Notes: generated by a model from the letters alone, not told the origin. A stretch of 64,000 nt of DNA from Mycobacterium sp. 1465703.0 (GCF_001672975.1 NZ_LZKU01000207.1:1-64000), one strand, 5' to 3'. Positions 28,793 through 38,935 are shown, counted from the first letter of the stretch. Made by a program: numbers and translations.

Positions 28793-29581
28793 TTACTTGC
28801 CGTACCGGCGGTGCCGCTGGCTGTAATCGCGCAGCGCACGCAGGAAGTCGACCCGGCGGAACGCCGGCCAGTGCGCTTCGGTGAACCACATCTCGGAATA
28901 TGCGCTCTGCCACAGCAGGAACCCGGACAGCCGCTGCTCACCTGAGGTGCGGATGACCAGGTCGGGGTCGGGTTGCCCGGAGGTGTAAAGGTTTTCCGAG
29001 ATGGCGTCCACAGTGACGGTGTCGATGAGCTCTTCGGCGGTCGCGCCATTGGCAAGTTTCTTGCTCAGCAAGGCGCGCACCGCGTCGACGATTTCCCGGC
29101 GGCCGCCGTAGCCTACGGCGACGTTGACGTGGAACGGCGCCACGGCCGGGGTGGACTCGACGGCGCCGCGCAGCCGGCGGGCCGGTTCCTCACCGAGCAG
29201 TTCGAGGTCCCCGACCGTGCGCACGCTCCAGCGGTTGGCCGGTGCGCAGATCTCCTCGACGACGTCGGTGATGATTTCGATGAGCCCGGCCAGCTCTTCG
29301 GGATCGCGTTGCAGGTTTTCCGTGGAAAGCAAGTACACCGTCGTCATTTCGATGCCCGCTTCCTGGCACCAGCGCAGCATCTCGGCGATCTTGACGGCAC
29401 CCATCCGGTAGCCGTAGCTCACGTCGTCGTATCCCGCGTCGCGTGCCCAGCGCCGGTTCCCGTCGCAGAGCACTGCGATGTGGCGCGGCAGCTCGGACTT
29501 GGTGGCGGTCAGACCCTGCCGTAGCCGCAATTCGTAGAGGCGATACAGCGGCTCTTTGAGGCGCGGCGGGATGATTTCCAC
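28793..29581 (-). CDS. short-chain Z-isoprenyl diphosphate synthase
   Basis: A 262-residue cis-prenyltransferase matching Rv1086 in length, which makes omega,E,Z-farnesyl diphosphate for decaprenyl phosphate and the cell wall. Family motifs are present: HIAVLCDGNRRWA with the catalytic Asp, YLLSTENLQR, VAVGYGGRREI and DLVIRTSGEQRLSGFLLWQ near the end. GTG at 29581 (starting EIIPPRLKEP after Met) is chosen by homology; the frame stays open to 29641. Confidence 0.93.
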   Translation of the reverse strand: MEIIPPRLKEPLYRLYELRLRQGLTATKSELPRHIAVLCDGNRRWARDAGYDDVSYGYRMGAVKIAEMLRWCQEAGIEMTTVYLLSTENLQRDPEELAGLIEIITDVVEEICAPANRWSVRTVGDLELLGEEPARRLRGAVESTPAVAPFHVNVAVGYGGRREIVDAVRALLSKKLANGATAEELIDTVTVDAISENLYTSGQPDPDLVIRTSGEQRLSGFLLWQSAYSEMWFTEAHWPAFRRVDFLRALRDYSQRHRRYGK

Positions 29582-29748
29582 GACGATCCACCCTACTGCC
29601 AGCGGTGATCGATGCACCGGTTCTAAGTTCGGCTCGGTCACCTGAGAAGTCGAGACTGTCTCGTAACCATCCCTGACTACTGTGGCTCTTGAACAGCCCC
29701 TGGCGGCTTTCCGTTGATATCCCCCGTTGCAGACAAGACACAGGAGAC

Positions 29749-30531
29749 ATGAGCAGCCAGACCAGCACCGTCCCCAACCCGGAGTCCGAACCCGACTCGA
29801 TCGTTCCGAGCAACACCGTCGAGCAGGTCGTCGAAGGTGCCGCGCAGTTTCTGGGCAAGCCGAGGATGCGCGGCTGGATCCACTTCGTCTCGGCGTGGCT
29901 GGCGGTCATCACCGGCGCAACGCTGGTGTCGGTGTCGTGGGCGGTCGCCTCGCCCCGCGCCGGGCACTCGACGCTGGTCTACGCCGCGTCGACGGTGGCG
30001 ATGTTCGCGGTCAGCGCCACCTATCACCGGGTGAAGTGGAAGTCCGCCATCGCCCGGACCCGGATGAAGCGGCTCGACCATTCGATGATCTTCGTGTTCA
30101 TCGCCGGCAGCTACACCCCGTTCGCCCGGCTGGTGATGCCGCAGAACACCGGCGTACTGGTGCAGTGCATCGTGTGGGGCGGCGCGGTGGCGGGCATCGC
30201 GCTGAAAATGTGCTGGCCGACGGCGCCGCGCTGGGTCGGCGTGCCGCTCTATCTGCTGCTGGGCTGGGTGGCCGTGTGGTTCGCGCCGACGATCCTGCAC
30301 CAGGCCGGCGTGGCCGCGATGGTGCTGCTGGCGGTCGGCGGCGTGTTCTACAGCGTCGGCGGCATCTTCTATGGGCTGCGCTGGCCGGACCCATGGCCGC
30401 GGACATTCGGCTATCACGAGTTCTTCCACGCCTTCACCGCGATCGCGGCCATCCTGCACTACATCGCCATGTGGTTCGCGGTCTTCTACACCGAAGACCA
30501 CGCCTGGCTGGCGGCATCTTTCGGCGGCTAG
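29749..30531 (+). CDS. hemolysin III / PAQR-family membrane protein
   Basis: A 260-residue seven-helix protein. PAQR hallmark residues are visible: the SATYHR segment after the second helix, [18 protein letters not shown], and the C-terminal [18 protein letters not shown] with metal-ligand histidines. PAQR proteins are probably zinc hydrolases acting on lipids; the haemolysin name is historical. ATG at 29749 follows AGGAGAC. It corresponds to Rv1085c and is divergent from the prenyl synthase. Confidence 0.9.
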   Translation: MSSQTSTVPNPESEPDSIVPSNTVEQVVEGAAQFLGKPRMRGWIHFVSAWLAVITGATLVSVSWAVASPRAGHSTLVYAASTVAMFAVSATYHRVKWKSAIARTRMKRLDHSMIFVFIAGSYTPFARLVMPQNTGVLVQCIVWGGAVAGIALKMCWPTAPRWVGVPLYLLLGWVAVWFAPTILHQAGVAAMVLLAVGGVFYSVGGIFYGLRWPDPWPRTFGYHEFFHAFTAIAAILHYIAMWFAVFYTEDHAWLAASFGG

Positions 30532-30544
30532 ACCCGATCCTCGG

Positions 30545-30928
30545 CTAGACCGGGGTGACGTCGTCCTCGGGCGACCAGTAGGCCTTCATCGAGGCGATCT
30601 TGCCGTGGCTGTCGAACACCATCACGTCGATCGGCTCGATCACCATCCGGTGCTCGCCCGCAGTCACCGTCAGCCGAAATTGGAAAGCCGCCTCGTTGCC
30701 GGCCACCCGCAGCGTCACCAGTTCGCATTCGCGCTGCACGTCGTTGATCGCCGAGTAGAAACCGTGGATCGCTTCCCGTCCGATGTGCACCTCGCCGCCA
30801 ACCGGATCCTCGACGGTGGCGTCATCGGCGTACAACTCGACGAAGTCATCGGCGCTGCCCTTGGCGACCAATTCGATGTAGCGGTTGACCGTGCTTCTGA
30901 TCGCTTCGGTCTCTGCGGCATTCGGCAT
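30545..30928 (-). CDS. steroid delta-isomerase-like NTF2-fold protein
   Basis: A 127-residue protein of the ketosteroid isomerase/SnoaL fold. The three KSI active-site residues align: Tyr17 in NRYIELVAKG, Asp41 in ATVEDPVGGE and Asp101 in EPIDVMVFD. This matches the Tyr/Asp/Asp set of bacterial delta-5-3-ketosteroid isomerases, which move the double bond after 3-beta-HSD oxidation. A 3-beta-HSD gene sits about 19 kb away in this window. True isomerase activity is inferred. It ends next to the convergent hemolysin III gene. Confidence 0.8.
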   Translation of the reverse strand: MPNAAETEAIRSTVNRYIELVAKGSADDFVELYADDATVEDPVGGEVHIGREAIHGFYSAINDVQRECELVTLRVAGNEAAFQFRLTVTAGEHRMVIEPIDVMVFDSHGKIASMKAYWSPEDDVTPV

Positions 30929-30949
30929 GGGACGCAGGGTAACCCCGAG

Positions 30950-32962
30950 CTAGTGGCCGGGATCACCCAGGGCGGCGGCCAGTTCGGCCGTGGTGGTCAC
31001 CGGCAGGTCGCAGACTTGGCCGCGGCACACGTAGGCAGCATCGGCGCCGGCCACTCGGGGCCGGCCGACCAGCAGCGCTGACGAATCCACCTCACCGCCG
31101 ACCACGATCGCCCCGCCGGGCGCCAGCTTTCGCGCGTCGTCCAGCAACGCCGAGGCCGACGGGTCGCAGGCAACCGCGATCTGCAGCGGTCCGCGCACCG
31201 CGGCTTCGGCGACGGCCAGCCAATGTCCGGCCGACCGCGCCGCGCGCTCCAGCAACACCGAGTGCGCGCCGAGTGATTCGGCCGCCGCCCGCAGATACCG
31301 CTGCGCGCGATCGCCGTCGACCAGATGCGCCGCGGTCAGCAGCGCCTCGGTGATCGACGACGCTCCCGACGGGGTGGCCCCATCCAACGGGTCGGCCGGC
31401 CGGAGCACCAACTGCTCGGCATCGTCGGCGGTGTCGAACCAGCGGCCCGGTTGCTCCGGATCGGCGAAGTGCGCCAGCGCGGTGTCCAGCAGATTGGTTG
31501 CCGTTGTCAACCACATCGCCTCGGCGGTCAGCTGATACAGCGCAAGCAGTCCGGTGGCCAGCATCGCGTAGTCCTCGAGGATCCCAACGCTGTCTGCGAC
31601 CACGCCGCCCAGGCTGGCGCGTCGCAACCGGCCGTCGACGACGTGCAAATCCAGCAGCGCCCGCGCGCAACGGCCCGCGGCGTGGCCGAATTCGGGCTCG
31701 CCCAAAGCCACACCGGCTTCGGCCAACGCGGTGATCGCCAATCCATTCCACGACGTGACGACCTTGTCGTCGCGTCCGGGCTGGATGCGGGTGAGCCGGG
31801 CGGCCAGCAGCGCGGCCCGCACCCGGTCCAACCGCTGCGGATCCTCGACATCGGCGGGCAACTGCAGCACCGACGTGCCGTGCTCGAACGTGCCGTCCCG
31901 GGTGACCGCGAAAACGGTTGCGGCCCAACGGCCGTCCTCGGCCCCGAGCACCTCGTTGAGCTGCGCCGGTGTCCACACGTAGGTCGACCCCTCGCGGCCG
32001 TCGGCGTCGGCGTCCAGGGACGAGGTGAACATGGCCCCGTCGGCCAGATCGTCGAGCAAGAACCGGGCGGTCTGGGCGGTGACCCGGCGCGCCAGCGGGT
32101 CGTCGGTCCGCCGGGCCCAGTGCGCGTAGGCGCGCAGCAACAGCGCGTTGTCGTACAGCATCTTTTCGAAATGCGGTACCACCCAAGCATTGTCGACGCT
32201 GTAGCGGGCGAAGCCGCCGCCGAGTTGGTCGTAGATGCCGCCACGGGCCATCGCGTTGCCGGTGTGCGATACCGCCTCGAGTGCCGCCTGCGACGCGGTG
32301 CGCTCGAAGTTGCGCAGCAGCGCTTCGAGCAGCGCCGACGGCGGAAACTTGGGCGCACCGCCGAAGCCGCCGTGAACAGTGTCGCGGTCGCTCAGTACCG
32401 CGGCGACCGCGTGGTCACACAGTTCCGGCGCCACCGGCGGCCCGCCCGGCAGACCGGATGCCATAGTGCGCAACTCGCCGGCGATGTGGTCGGAGGCCTG
32501 CTCCACCTCGCCACGGCGCTCGCGCCACGTGGTTGAGACAGCTGAAAGAAGTTGCAGGAAGCCTTCTTTGGGATAGTAGGTACCGCAGAAAAAGGGGCGT
32601 CCATCCGGTGTCAGAAAACACGTCATCGGCCAACCGCCATGACCGTTGAGCGCGACGGTGGCGTTCATGTACACCGCGTCGATGTCCGGCCGTTCCTCAC
32701 GGTCGACCTTGATGCAGACGAATCCCGCGTTCATCGCGGCGGCCACCTGGTCGTCCTCGAACGATTCGTGGGCCATCACGTGACACCAGTGGCAGGCGGC
32801 ATAGCCGATAGAGAGCAGGATCGGCACGTCGCGGGCAGCGGCGACGGCCAGCGCCTCGGGGGTCCACTGCTGCCAATGCACCGGATTGTCGGCGTGCTGA
32901 CGCAAATACGGGCTGGTCGCCAGCCCAAGGGAGTTGGTTGAAGCGGAGTCAGCCCGGCTCAT
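30950..32962 (-). CDS. SPATA20/YyaL-type thioredoxin-domain protein (DUF255)
   Basis: A 670-residue protein. The N-terminal thioredoxin-like domain has a CHWC redox motif (Cys57-Cys60) in SIGYAACHWCHVMAHESF. The large C-terminal part is the alpha/alpha toroid of this family. It matches Rv1084. Biochemical role is unknown; redox or sugar-related chemistry has been proposed for the family. Its ATG overlaps the 3' end of the Rv1083-like gene by 14 bases, indicating an operon mca - Rv1083-like - this gene. Confidence 0.92.
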   Translation of the reverse strand: MSRADSASTNSLGLATSPYLRQHADNPVHWQQWTPEALAVAAARDVPILLSIGYAACHWCHVMAHESFEDDQVAAAMNAGFVCIKVDREERPDIDAVYMNATVALNGHGGWPMTCFLTPDGRPFFCGTYYPKEGFLQLLSAVSTTWRERRGEVEQASDHIAGELRTMASGLPGGPPVAPELCDHAVAAVLSDRDTVHGGFGGAPKFPPSALLEALLRNFERTASQAALEAVSHTGNAMARGGIYDQLGGGFARYSVDNAWVVPHFEKMLYDNALLLRAYAHWARRTDDPLARRVTAQTARFLLDDLADGAMFTSSLDADADGREGSTYVWTPAQLNEVLGAEDGRWAATVFAVTRDGTFEHGTSVLQLPADVEDPQRLDRVRAALLAARLTRIQPGRDDKVVTSWNGLAITALAEAGVALGEPEFGHAAGRCARALLDLHVVDGRLRRASLGGVVADSVGILEDYAMLATGLLALYQLTAEAMWLTTATNLLDTALAHFADPEQPGRWFDTADDAEQLVLRPADPLDGATPSGASSITEALLTAAHLVDGDRAQRYLRAAAESLGAHSVLLERAARSAGHWLAVAEAAVRGPLQIAVACDPSASALLDDARKLAPGGAIVVGGEVDSSALLVGRPRVAGADAAYVCRGQVCDLPVTTTAELAAALGDPGH

Positions 32963-33260
32963 CGCCGGATCCCGGGGCTCGTGGCGGCCCGTCCGTCTGG
33001 TCCGGGGGGCTGCCCCGGTCGACCGAGTCGGTGCCCTCGTCGGCGGCCTGGTCCGGTTCGGGATGCTTGGGGTCGAACGACTCCGGCACCTTCTTCAGCT
33101 GCCGGTTCATCGACCGCAGCAGAAACAGCGTGCTGATCAACAGCAACACGACGATCAGCAGCCCGACCGGGCTGGCCTTGCCGAAATCGGGGCCGGTATG
33201 CCGCGGCGGTCCGTCGGCCTGCCAGCCGGCCGCGGTCAAGGCGAGAAAGAGCTGGTTCAC
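32949..33260 (-). CDS. small single-pass membrane protein (Rv1083-like)
   Basis: A 103-residue protein. One membrane helix (about residues 32-50, [19 protein letters not shown]) is followed by a basic [16 protein letters not shown] stretch and an acidic Pro/Asp-rich tail. The GTG start overlaps the mca stop (4 bases) and the 3' end overlaps the DUF255 gene, so it sits inside a tight operon. The conserved link with mca suggests an envelope or thiol-related accessory role, which is an inference. Confidence 0.8.
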   Translation of the reverse strand: MNQLFLALTAAGWQADGPPRHTGPDFGKASPVGLLIVVLLLISTLFLLRSMNRQLKKVPESFDPKHPEPDQAADEGTDSVDRGSPPDQTDGPPRAPGSGDEPG

Positions 33261-34129
33261 GCGTCGTTCTCGATTCCGGCGAACAGGTCATCCTCGGGCA
33301 GCCGCACCGGAACCCGCGAGCGGGCCAGCTCGAATTCCTCTGTGGGCCAAAGCCGCTGCTGCCATGCGATGGGGGCGGCGAAGAAGTCGTGGTCGGGGTC
33401 GATCTGAGTGGTGTGCGCCCGCAGCGCGTCATCGCGCTGGCCGAAATACGCCGAGCACTCGACCCGGGTGGTGACCCGGGACTCGAACGGGTCGTGTGCG
33501 GCATCCCAGTGCTCGAGCCACTTCTTGAACGGGGGTTCTTGGCCGTGCTTGATGGCTTCGTCGTGCAGCAGCTGCATCCGGGCCCGCAGGAACCCGTGAA
33601 TGTAGTAGAGCTTGGACACCGTCCAGGGCTCGCCGGCGTCGGCGAAGCGCCGGTAATCGCCGGCCGCCTCGAAGGCGCCGACCGAAACCTGATGGCAGCG
33701 AATGTGGTCGGGATGCGGGTAGCCGCCGTTTTCGTCGTAGGTGGTCATGACGTGCGGCCGGAACTCGCGCACCACGCGGACCAGCGCCTCGACCGACTCC
33801 TCCAGCGGCACCAGGGCGAAGCATCCCTCGGGTAGCGGCGGCGGCGGGTCACCCTTGGGTAATCCGGAGTCGACGAAACCCAGCCAGGTGTGCTCCACAC
33901 CCAGTATCTCGGCGGCCTTGGCCATCTCGTCACGGCGGATCTCGGCGATGTGTCCATGCACCTCGGGCAGGTCCATCGCCGGGTTGAGAATGTCGCCGCG
34001 CTCGCCGCCGGTCAACGTCACCACCAGCACTCGGTGGCCCTCGTCGGCATAGCGGGCCAGCGTGGCCGCGCCCTTGCTGGACTCGTCGTCGGGGTGGGCG
34101 TGCACCGCCATCAACCGCAATTCGCTCAC
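33257..34129 (-). CDS. mca: mycothiol S-conjugate amidase
   Basis: A 290-residue zinc amidase of the MshB/Mca family. It cuts mycothiol conjugates of electrophiles to release mercapturic acids for export. The metal site is visible as HAHPDDES near the N-terminus and [10 protein letters not shown] in the middle. GTG at 34129 ([14 protein letters not shown] follows) is chosen by homology and by AGGGAG a few bases upstream. It starts the operon that continues to the DUF255 gene. Confidence 0.95.
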   Translation of the reverse strand: MSELRLMAVHAHPDDESSKGAATLARYADEGHRVLVVTLTGGERGDILNPAMDLPEVHGHIAEIRRDEMAKAAEILGVEHTWLGFVDSGLPKGDPPPPLPEGCFALVPLEESVEALVRVVREFRPHVMTTYDENGGYPHPDHIRCHQVSVGAFEAAGDYRRFADAGEPWTVSKLYYIHGFLRARMQLLHDEAIKHGQEPPFKKWLEHWDAAHDPFESRVTTRVECSAYFGQRDDALRAHTTQIDPDHDFFAAPIAWQQRLWPTEEFELARSRVPVRLPEDDLFAGIENDA

Positions 34130-34241
34130 GTGCTCCCTTGTCACCTCTGGTGGTCGCCCGGTCTGACCCTATAATTCCAGTTCCGAGTTCGTGCGTGCCG
34201 TCGGCCGGTGTCCGACAGCCCATAGCCAGGCAGAACAAGCC

Positions 34242-34676
34242 ATGACCGAAACCCCCATCGAGCGTCCGGAGGCCCGCTACGGGCGCTCCCGGCTGTCGGG
34301 TATTCCCCGGCGGTGGGTAATCGTCGCGCTGGGTGCGCTGGTGATCGTGGCCGGACTTGTCATCGCGGTCATCGGTTACCACCGGTTCGGCACCAGCGAC
34401 GTCAAGGGGACGATGGCCGGGTATCGGGTGATCGACGACCAGACGGCAGAGATAACGATCAGCGTGACGCGATCGGATCCCTCGCGGCCGGTGGACTGCA
34501 TCGTGCGGGTCCGATCGAAGGGCGGCGGCGAGACGGGCCGGCGAGAGCTGCTGGTCCCGCCGTCGGACGCGGCCACCGTGCAGGTCACCACGACAGTGAA
34601 ATCGTTCGAACCGCCGGTGGTGGCCGACGTCTATGGCTGCGGCACCGATGTGCCCGCCTACCTGCGCCCGGCGTGA
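34242..34676 (+). CDS. DUF4307 membrane-anchored protein
   Basis: A 144-residue protein, the length of Rv1081c. A short basic cytoplasmic N-terminus and one membrane helix (about residues 25-48, RRWVIVALGALVIVAGLVIAVIGY) are followed by a beta-rich outer domain with two Cys (VDCIVRV, VYGCGTD). The start ATG at 34242 is chosen by homology. It is divergent from mca and upstream of greA. Function is unknown. Confidence 0.85.
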   Translation: MTETPIERPEARYGRSRLSGIPRRWVIVALGALVIVAGLVIAVIGYHRFGTSDVKGTMAGYRVIDDQTAEITISVTRSDPSRPVDCIVRVRSKGGGETGRRELLVPPSDAATVQVTTTVKSFEPPVVADVYGCGTDVPAYLRPA

Positions 34677-34894
34677 CCGCCCAATCCACAGCGAACTGCG
34701 AATATGGAGTCATCGACTGTTTGCGCGGTGGTAACATGGATGAATGCACGGTTCCGGTTGGGGCCGTGTTGCTGCATTAGCGACCGTGAGCAAAACGGCG
34801 CGCCAGCACACGGGGAGGAACCCGCGCACTCCGGGCGGCGGAGCTGAAACGACTTACGCGGAATCGCGAAACAACACACGAGGAGCACGACGAG
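34677..34894 (+). promoter_or_regulatory. greA leader region
   Basis: A 218-base gap before greA. TAACAT at 34732-34737 is a plausible -10 hexamer, but no good -35 stands at standard spacing. AGGAG lies about 10 bases upstream of the greA ATG. Nothing else is evident. Confidence 0.3.
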
Positions 34895-35389
34895 ATGACG
34901 GACACTTCCGTGACCTGGCTTACCCAGGAGTCACATGACCGACTGAAGGCCGAGCTCGATCAGCTGATCGCTAACCGCCCAGTGATCGCCGCGGAAATCA
35001 ACGATCGCCGAGAAGAGGGCGATCTGCGCGAGAACGGCGGCTACCACGCCGCCCGCGAGGAGCAGGGCCAGCAGGAGGCCCGCATTCGTCAGCTGCAGGA
35101 TCTGCTGAACAACGCCAAGGTCGGCGAGGCGCCCAAACAGTCCGGTGTCGCGCTGCCCGGTTCGGTGGTCAAGGTCTACTACAACGGCGACAAGTCCGAC
35201 ACCGAGACCTTCCTGATCGCCACCCGCCAGGAGGGCGTCAACGACGGCAAGCTCGAGGTGTACTCGCCCAATTCACCGCTGGGCGGCGCACTGATCGACG
35301 CAAAGGAAGGCGAGACCCGCAGCTACGTGGTGCCCAACGGCAACACCGTCGAGGTCACGCTGGTCAGCGCGGAGCCCTACCACTCCTGA
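34895..35389 (+). CDS. greA: transcription elongation factor GreA
   Basis: A 164-residue GreA, the same length as in M. tuberculosis. It has the N-terminal coiled coil ([26 protein letters not shown]) whose acidic tip enters the RNA polymerase secondary channel, and a C-terminal FKBP-like domain ending [14 protein letters not shown]. It rescues backtracked polymerase by stimulating RNA cleavage. It converges with metB, 13 bases apart. Confidence 0.95.
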   Translation: MTDTSVTWLTQESHDRLKAELDQLIANRPVIAAEINDRREEGDLRENGGYHAAREEQGQQEARIRQLQDLLNNAKVGEAPKQSGVALPGSVVKVYYNGDKSDTETFLIATRQEGVNDGKLEVYSPNSPLGGALIDAKEGETRSYVVPNGNTVEVTLVSAEPYHS

Positions 35390-35402
35390 TCGAGCGGGCT
35401 GT

Positions 35403-36569
35403 TCAGCCCAGCGCTTGATCGAGATCGGCCAGCAGGTCGCCGATGTCTTCGATGCCGACCGACAGCCGCACCAGGTCGTCGGGTACTTCCAGTTGCGACC
35501 CGGCCGTCGACGCATGCGTCATGGCGCTGGGGTGTTCGATCAGCGACTCGACCCCGCCCAGTGATTCCGCCAGGATGAACACCTTGGTGTTGGCGCACAG
35601 ATCGCGGGCGGCCTGGCGGCCGCCGCGCATGCGTATCGAGACCATGCCACCGAAGCCCGTCATCTGGCGGGCGGCGATCTCATGCCCCGGATGGGTGGGC
35701 AGGCCCGGATAGAGCACCGTGCTCACCGCGGCATGCTCGGCCAGGAATTCCGCTACGGCCGAAGCGTTTTCGCTGTGCCGCTGCATTCGCAGCACCAGGG
35801 TCTTCAGGCCGCGCATGGTCAGGTAGGCGTCGAACGGGCCGGGCACCGCGCCCGCGCCGTTCTGCAGGAAGGCGAACGCGTCGTCCAGCTCTTGGTCATT
35901 GGTGATCAGCGCGCCGCCGACCACGTCGGAATGTCCGCCGATGTATTTGGTGGTGGAGTGCAGCACGATGTCGGCGCCCAGCGTCAACGGCTGCTGCAGT
36001 GCGGGCGAGGCAAAAGTATTGTCCACCAACACCTTTGCTGAACTCTGCTTGCCCAGCTCGGCGAGGGCGGCGATATCGGCGATGGACAGCAACGGATTGG
36101 TCGGGGTTTCGGCCCAGATCAGCCGGGTTCGCGGCGTGATCGCGGCGGCGACGGCGTCCAGGTCATGCAGCGCCACCGGGGTGTACTCGACGTTCCACAG
36201 CGTGAAGACCTTGTCGATCAGCCGGAAGGTGCCGCCGTAGGCGTCGTTCGGGATGACCACGTGATCGCCGGGCCGCAGCACCGCCCGCAGGACGCAGTCG
36301 GTGGCGGCCATTCCCGAACCGAAAGCCCGTCCGTAGCCGCCCTCTTCGACAGCGGCCAGCCCAGCTTCCAACGCGGTCCGGGTCGGGTTGCCGGTGCGGG
36401 CGTATTCGAACCCACCACGCAGCGTCCCGACGCCGTCCTGGGCGAAGGTGCTGCTGGCGTAGATCGGGGCGTTCACCGCTCCGGTCGCCGGGTCCGGCCG
36501 ATAGCCGGCGTGAATCGCTTTGGTGGCCAGTCCGGTGAATTCGTGGTGTCCGTTGCGGTCGTCGCTCAT
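35403..36569 (-). CDS. metB: cystathionine gamma-synthase
   Basis: A 388-residue PLP enzyme joining O-succinylhomoserine and cysteine to give cystathionine for methionine synthesis. The PLP lysine is Lys208 in HSTTKYIGGHSDV. YARTGNPTR and the AETPTNPLL region are typical. Other Cys/Met PLP enzymes (gamma-lyases) look similar, so direction of flow is inferred from the adjacent cbs. It ends close to the convergent greA. pra lies immediately upstream. Confidence 0.92.
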   Translation of the reverse strand: MSDDRNGHHEFTGLATKAIHAGYRPDPATGAVNAPIYASSTFAQDGVGTLRGGFEYARTGNPTRTALEAGLAAVEEGGYGRAFGSGMAATDCVLRAVLRPGDHVVIPNDAYGGTFRLIDKVFTLWNVEYTPVALHDLDAVAAAITPRTRLIWAETPTNPLLSIADIAALAELGKQSSAKVLVDNTFASPALQQPLTLGADIVLHSTTKYIGGHSDVVGGALITNDQELDDAFAFLQNGAGAVPGPFDAYLTMRGLKTLVLRMQRHSENASAVAEFLAEHAAVSTVLYPGLPTHPGHEIAARQMTGFGGMVSIRMRGGRQAARDLCANTKVFILAESLGGVESLIEHPSAMTHASTAGSQLEVPDDLVRLSVGIEDIGDLLADLDQALG

Positions 36570-36580
36570 CGACGATCAGC

Positions 36581-37345
36581 CTAGGTGACGGCCGGCCTTT
36601 CTTCGCCGTCGATCGGCAAGCACACCGTCGTCATGATCTTGTCCGCCAGTGTCTGACGCTTCGAATCCCACAGCGGGAAAAGGAAACCGATGAAGCAGAT
36701 GATCGCGTCGACGAAGTGCGCCAGCGAGCGCACGACCGACAGTCCGAAGCCGATGGGGTGGCCGGTGACCTCGCTGACCACTTTGAACTTCATCACCGAT
36801 TTGCCGAGGCTCGACCCGGTAGTGCCCTGCCGGTAGCCGTAATTCCAGATCAGATAGAACAGCCCGATACCCGACGCCAGCCATTGCGCCACCATGCCGA
36901 TGGTCGAGTTCTGCGTCGCGCAGTACTGGTTGACGGCGTACTGCGTGACGTCGGTGATACAGGCGGTCTGTTGAGTGGCGACCAGGATGGCGGTGCCGAT
37001 GCCGTGCACGACGGCGTACGGGAGGATGTCGATGATGAAGGCCAGCGCGCGGGTGAGCCACGGCGTGTAGTGCTCCGTCGGCAGGGTGCGGATCGCCGGC
37101 CCAGGGGGCGGCGGCGCGTATCCCCCGGCCGACGGCGGGGGCGGCGGATACGACCCGCCGGGCGGCGGTGGCGGAGGGGGCGGATACGACCCGCCCGGCG
37201 GCGGGGACGAAGGCGGAAAGGACCCGCCGTGCGGTGGAGGCGGCGGGAATTGCTGTCCACCTGAGGGCGGCTGAGGCCCACCGGACGGCCCGGGCGGCGA
37301 AGGAGGCGGCGGATAACTGCCGCCGGGCGGCGGTTGGTCGGTCAT
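36581..37345 (-). CDS. pra: proline-rich antigen homologue with RDD membrane domain
   Basis: A 254-residue protein. Residues 1-90 are Pro/Gly-rich with repeated GGSYPPPPP-type units. A C-terminal RDD domain of about 150 residues contains WLTRALAFIIDILPYAVVHGI and GKSVMKFKVV, with three hydrophobic helices. It corresponds to Rv1078, the 36-kDa proline-rich antigen. ATG at 37345 has AAAGG upstream; the frame extends five codons further. It lies between cbs and metB on the same strand. Confidence 0.9.
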   Translation of the reverse strand: MTDQPPPGGSYPPPPSPPGPSGGPQPPSGGQQFPPPPPHGGSFPPSSPPPGGSYPPPPPPPPGGSYPPPPPSAGGYAPPPPGPAIRTLPTEHYTPWLTRALAFIIDILPYAVVHGIGTAILVATQQTACITDVTQYAVNQYCATQNSTIGMVAQWLASGIGLFYLIWNYGYRQGTTGSSLGKSVMKFKVVSEVTGHPIGFGLSVVRSLAHFVDAIICFIGFLFPLWDSKRQTLADKIMTTVCLPIDGEERPAVT

Positions 37346-37456
37346 GGGCAACCTTTCCACTCGGGTCCAGCTGAACTAGGCCGAAACAGTACCTGAGCGC
37401 GTCGCGGCCGGGCGAGATTCGCGGCGCTCACCGGTGGCCGCGCGCGACACCGAGAA

Positions 37457-38863
37457 CTACCGGCGCCCGGACAGGCCCCGAGGCCCCTCCGAGAGGAAGC
37501 CCAGCAGGTCGTAGCGGGTGATCACCCCAACCGGTTTGCCCTGCTCGACCACCATCAGCGCGTCCCAGTCGCGCAGCGCCTTACCGGCCGCGCTGACCAA
37601 CTCGCCGGCGCCGATCATCGGCAGCGGCGGGCTCATGTGCAGCGACACCGCGTCGGCAAGATTCGCCCGGCCCTCGAAGACGGCCGAGAGCAGTTCGCGT
37701 TCGGAGACGCTGCCGGCCACCTCCCCCGCCATCACCGGCGGCTCGGCGCCCACCACCGGCATCTGGGACACCCCGTATTCACGCAGGATGCCGATGGCGT
37801 CGCGCACCGTCTCGGACGGGTGGGTGTGCACCAGATCGGGCAGCGCACCGGATTTGCGGCGCAGCACGTCGCCGACCCTGGACTGTTCGGTCGACCCGTC
37901 GAGGCGGCTGCGCAGGAATCCGTACGACGACATCCACGCGTCGTTGAAGATCTTCGCCATGTAGCCCCGCCCGCCGTCGGGCAGCAGCACCACCACGATC
38001 GCGTCGGGGCCGGCCTTCTCGGCCACGCGCAGCGCGGCGACCACCGCCATGCCGCAGGACCCGCCGACCAGCATCGCCTCCTCGCGGGCCAGCCGCCGGG
38101 TCATGTTGAACGAGTCGGAGTCCGAAACCGCGATGATCTCGTCGGGAATGGTGGGGTCATATGCCTGCGGCCAGAAGTCCTCGCCGACGCCCTCCACCAG
38201 ATAGGGCCGGCCGCTGCCACCGGAATACACCGACCCCTCGGGGTCGGCGCCGATGATGCGGACCGCGCCATTGGAGACCTCTTTGAGGTAGCGGCCCGCG
38301 CCGGTGATCGTTCCGCCGGTGCCGATGCCGGCGACGAAATGGGTGACTTTGCCGTCGGTGTCGGCCCAGATCTCCGGGCCGGTCGTTGCATAGTGGCTGG
38401 CCGGGCCTTCCGGATTGGCGTACTGGTCGGGCTTCCAGGCGCCGTCGATTTCGGTGACCAGCCGGTCGGAGACGCTGTAGTAGCTGCCCGGGTGCTCGGG
38501 CGGCACTGCGGTCGGGCACACCACCACCTCGGCGCCATAGGCCAACAGCACGTTGCGCTTGTCCTCCCCCACCTTGTCGGGGCAGACGAATACACACTTG
38601 TACCCGCGCTGCTGGGCGACGAGGGCCAGCCCGACGCCGGTGTTGCCCGAGGTGGGTTCGACGATGGTGCCGCCGGGGTGCAGCTGTCCGCTGGCTTCGG
38701 CGGCGTCGATCATCTTCACCGCGATCCGGTCTTTCGAGCTGCCACCGGGGTTGAGGTATTCGACCTTGGCCGCCACGATGCCGGCACCGTCGGGGACGAC
38801 GGAGTTCAGACGCACCAGCGGTGTGCCGCCGATGAGGTCACTGATGTGCTGCGCGATCCGCAT
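37457..38863 (-). CDS. cbs: cystathionine beta-synthase
   Basis: A 468-residue enzyme. The PLP domain has Lys44 in NPGGSSKDRIA, the TSGNTGVGLA loop and the glycine loop GIGTGGTITG. A C-terminal pair of CBS domains (about 340-460) probably binds a nucleotide or SAM. It condenses serine and homocysteine into cystathionine in reverse transsulfuration. ATG at 38863 matches the Rv1077 start. With metB it gives both directions of the Cys-Met link. Confidence 0.95.
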   Translation of the reverse strand: MRIAQHISDLIGGTPLVRLNSVVPDGAGIVAAKVEYLNPGGSSKDRIAVKMIDAAEASGQLHPGGTIVEPTSGNTGVGLALVAQQRGYKCVFVCPDKVGEDKRNVLLAYGAEVVVCPTAVPPEHPGSYYSVSDRLVTEIDGAWKPDQYANPEGPASHYATTGPEIWADTDGKVTHFVAGIGTGGTITGAGRYLKEVSNGAVRIIGADPEGSVYSGGSGRPYLVEGVGEDFWPQAYDPTIPDEIIAVSDSDSFNMTRRLAREEAMLVGGSCGMAVVAALRVAEKAGPDAIVVVLLPDGGRGYMAKIFNDAWMSSYGFLRSRLDGSTEQSRVGDVLRRKSGALPDLVHTHPSETVRDAIGILREYGVSQMPVVGAEPPVMAGEVAGSVSERELLSAVFEGRANLADAVSLHMSPPLPMIGAGELVSAAGKALRDWDALMVVEQGKPVGVITRYDLLGFLSEGPRGLSGRR

Positions 38864-38935
38864 GCTTCTCATCGTCTCAGGCGGTTTCGGCCCGCGCACA
38901 ACCACTCTCCATGGAGTTTGCGCGCCGAACCGGCG

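Noticed and set aside
31325..32536. Plus-strand open frame of 403 codons over the thioredoxin-domain gene
   Set aside because: It is antisense to the DUF255 protein and shows no recognisable domain.
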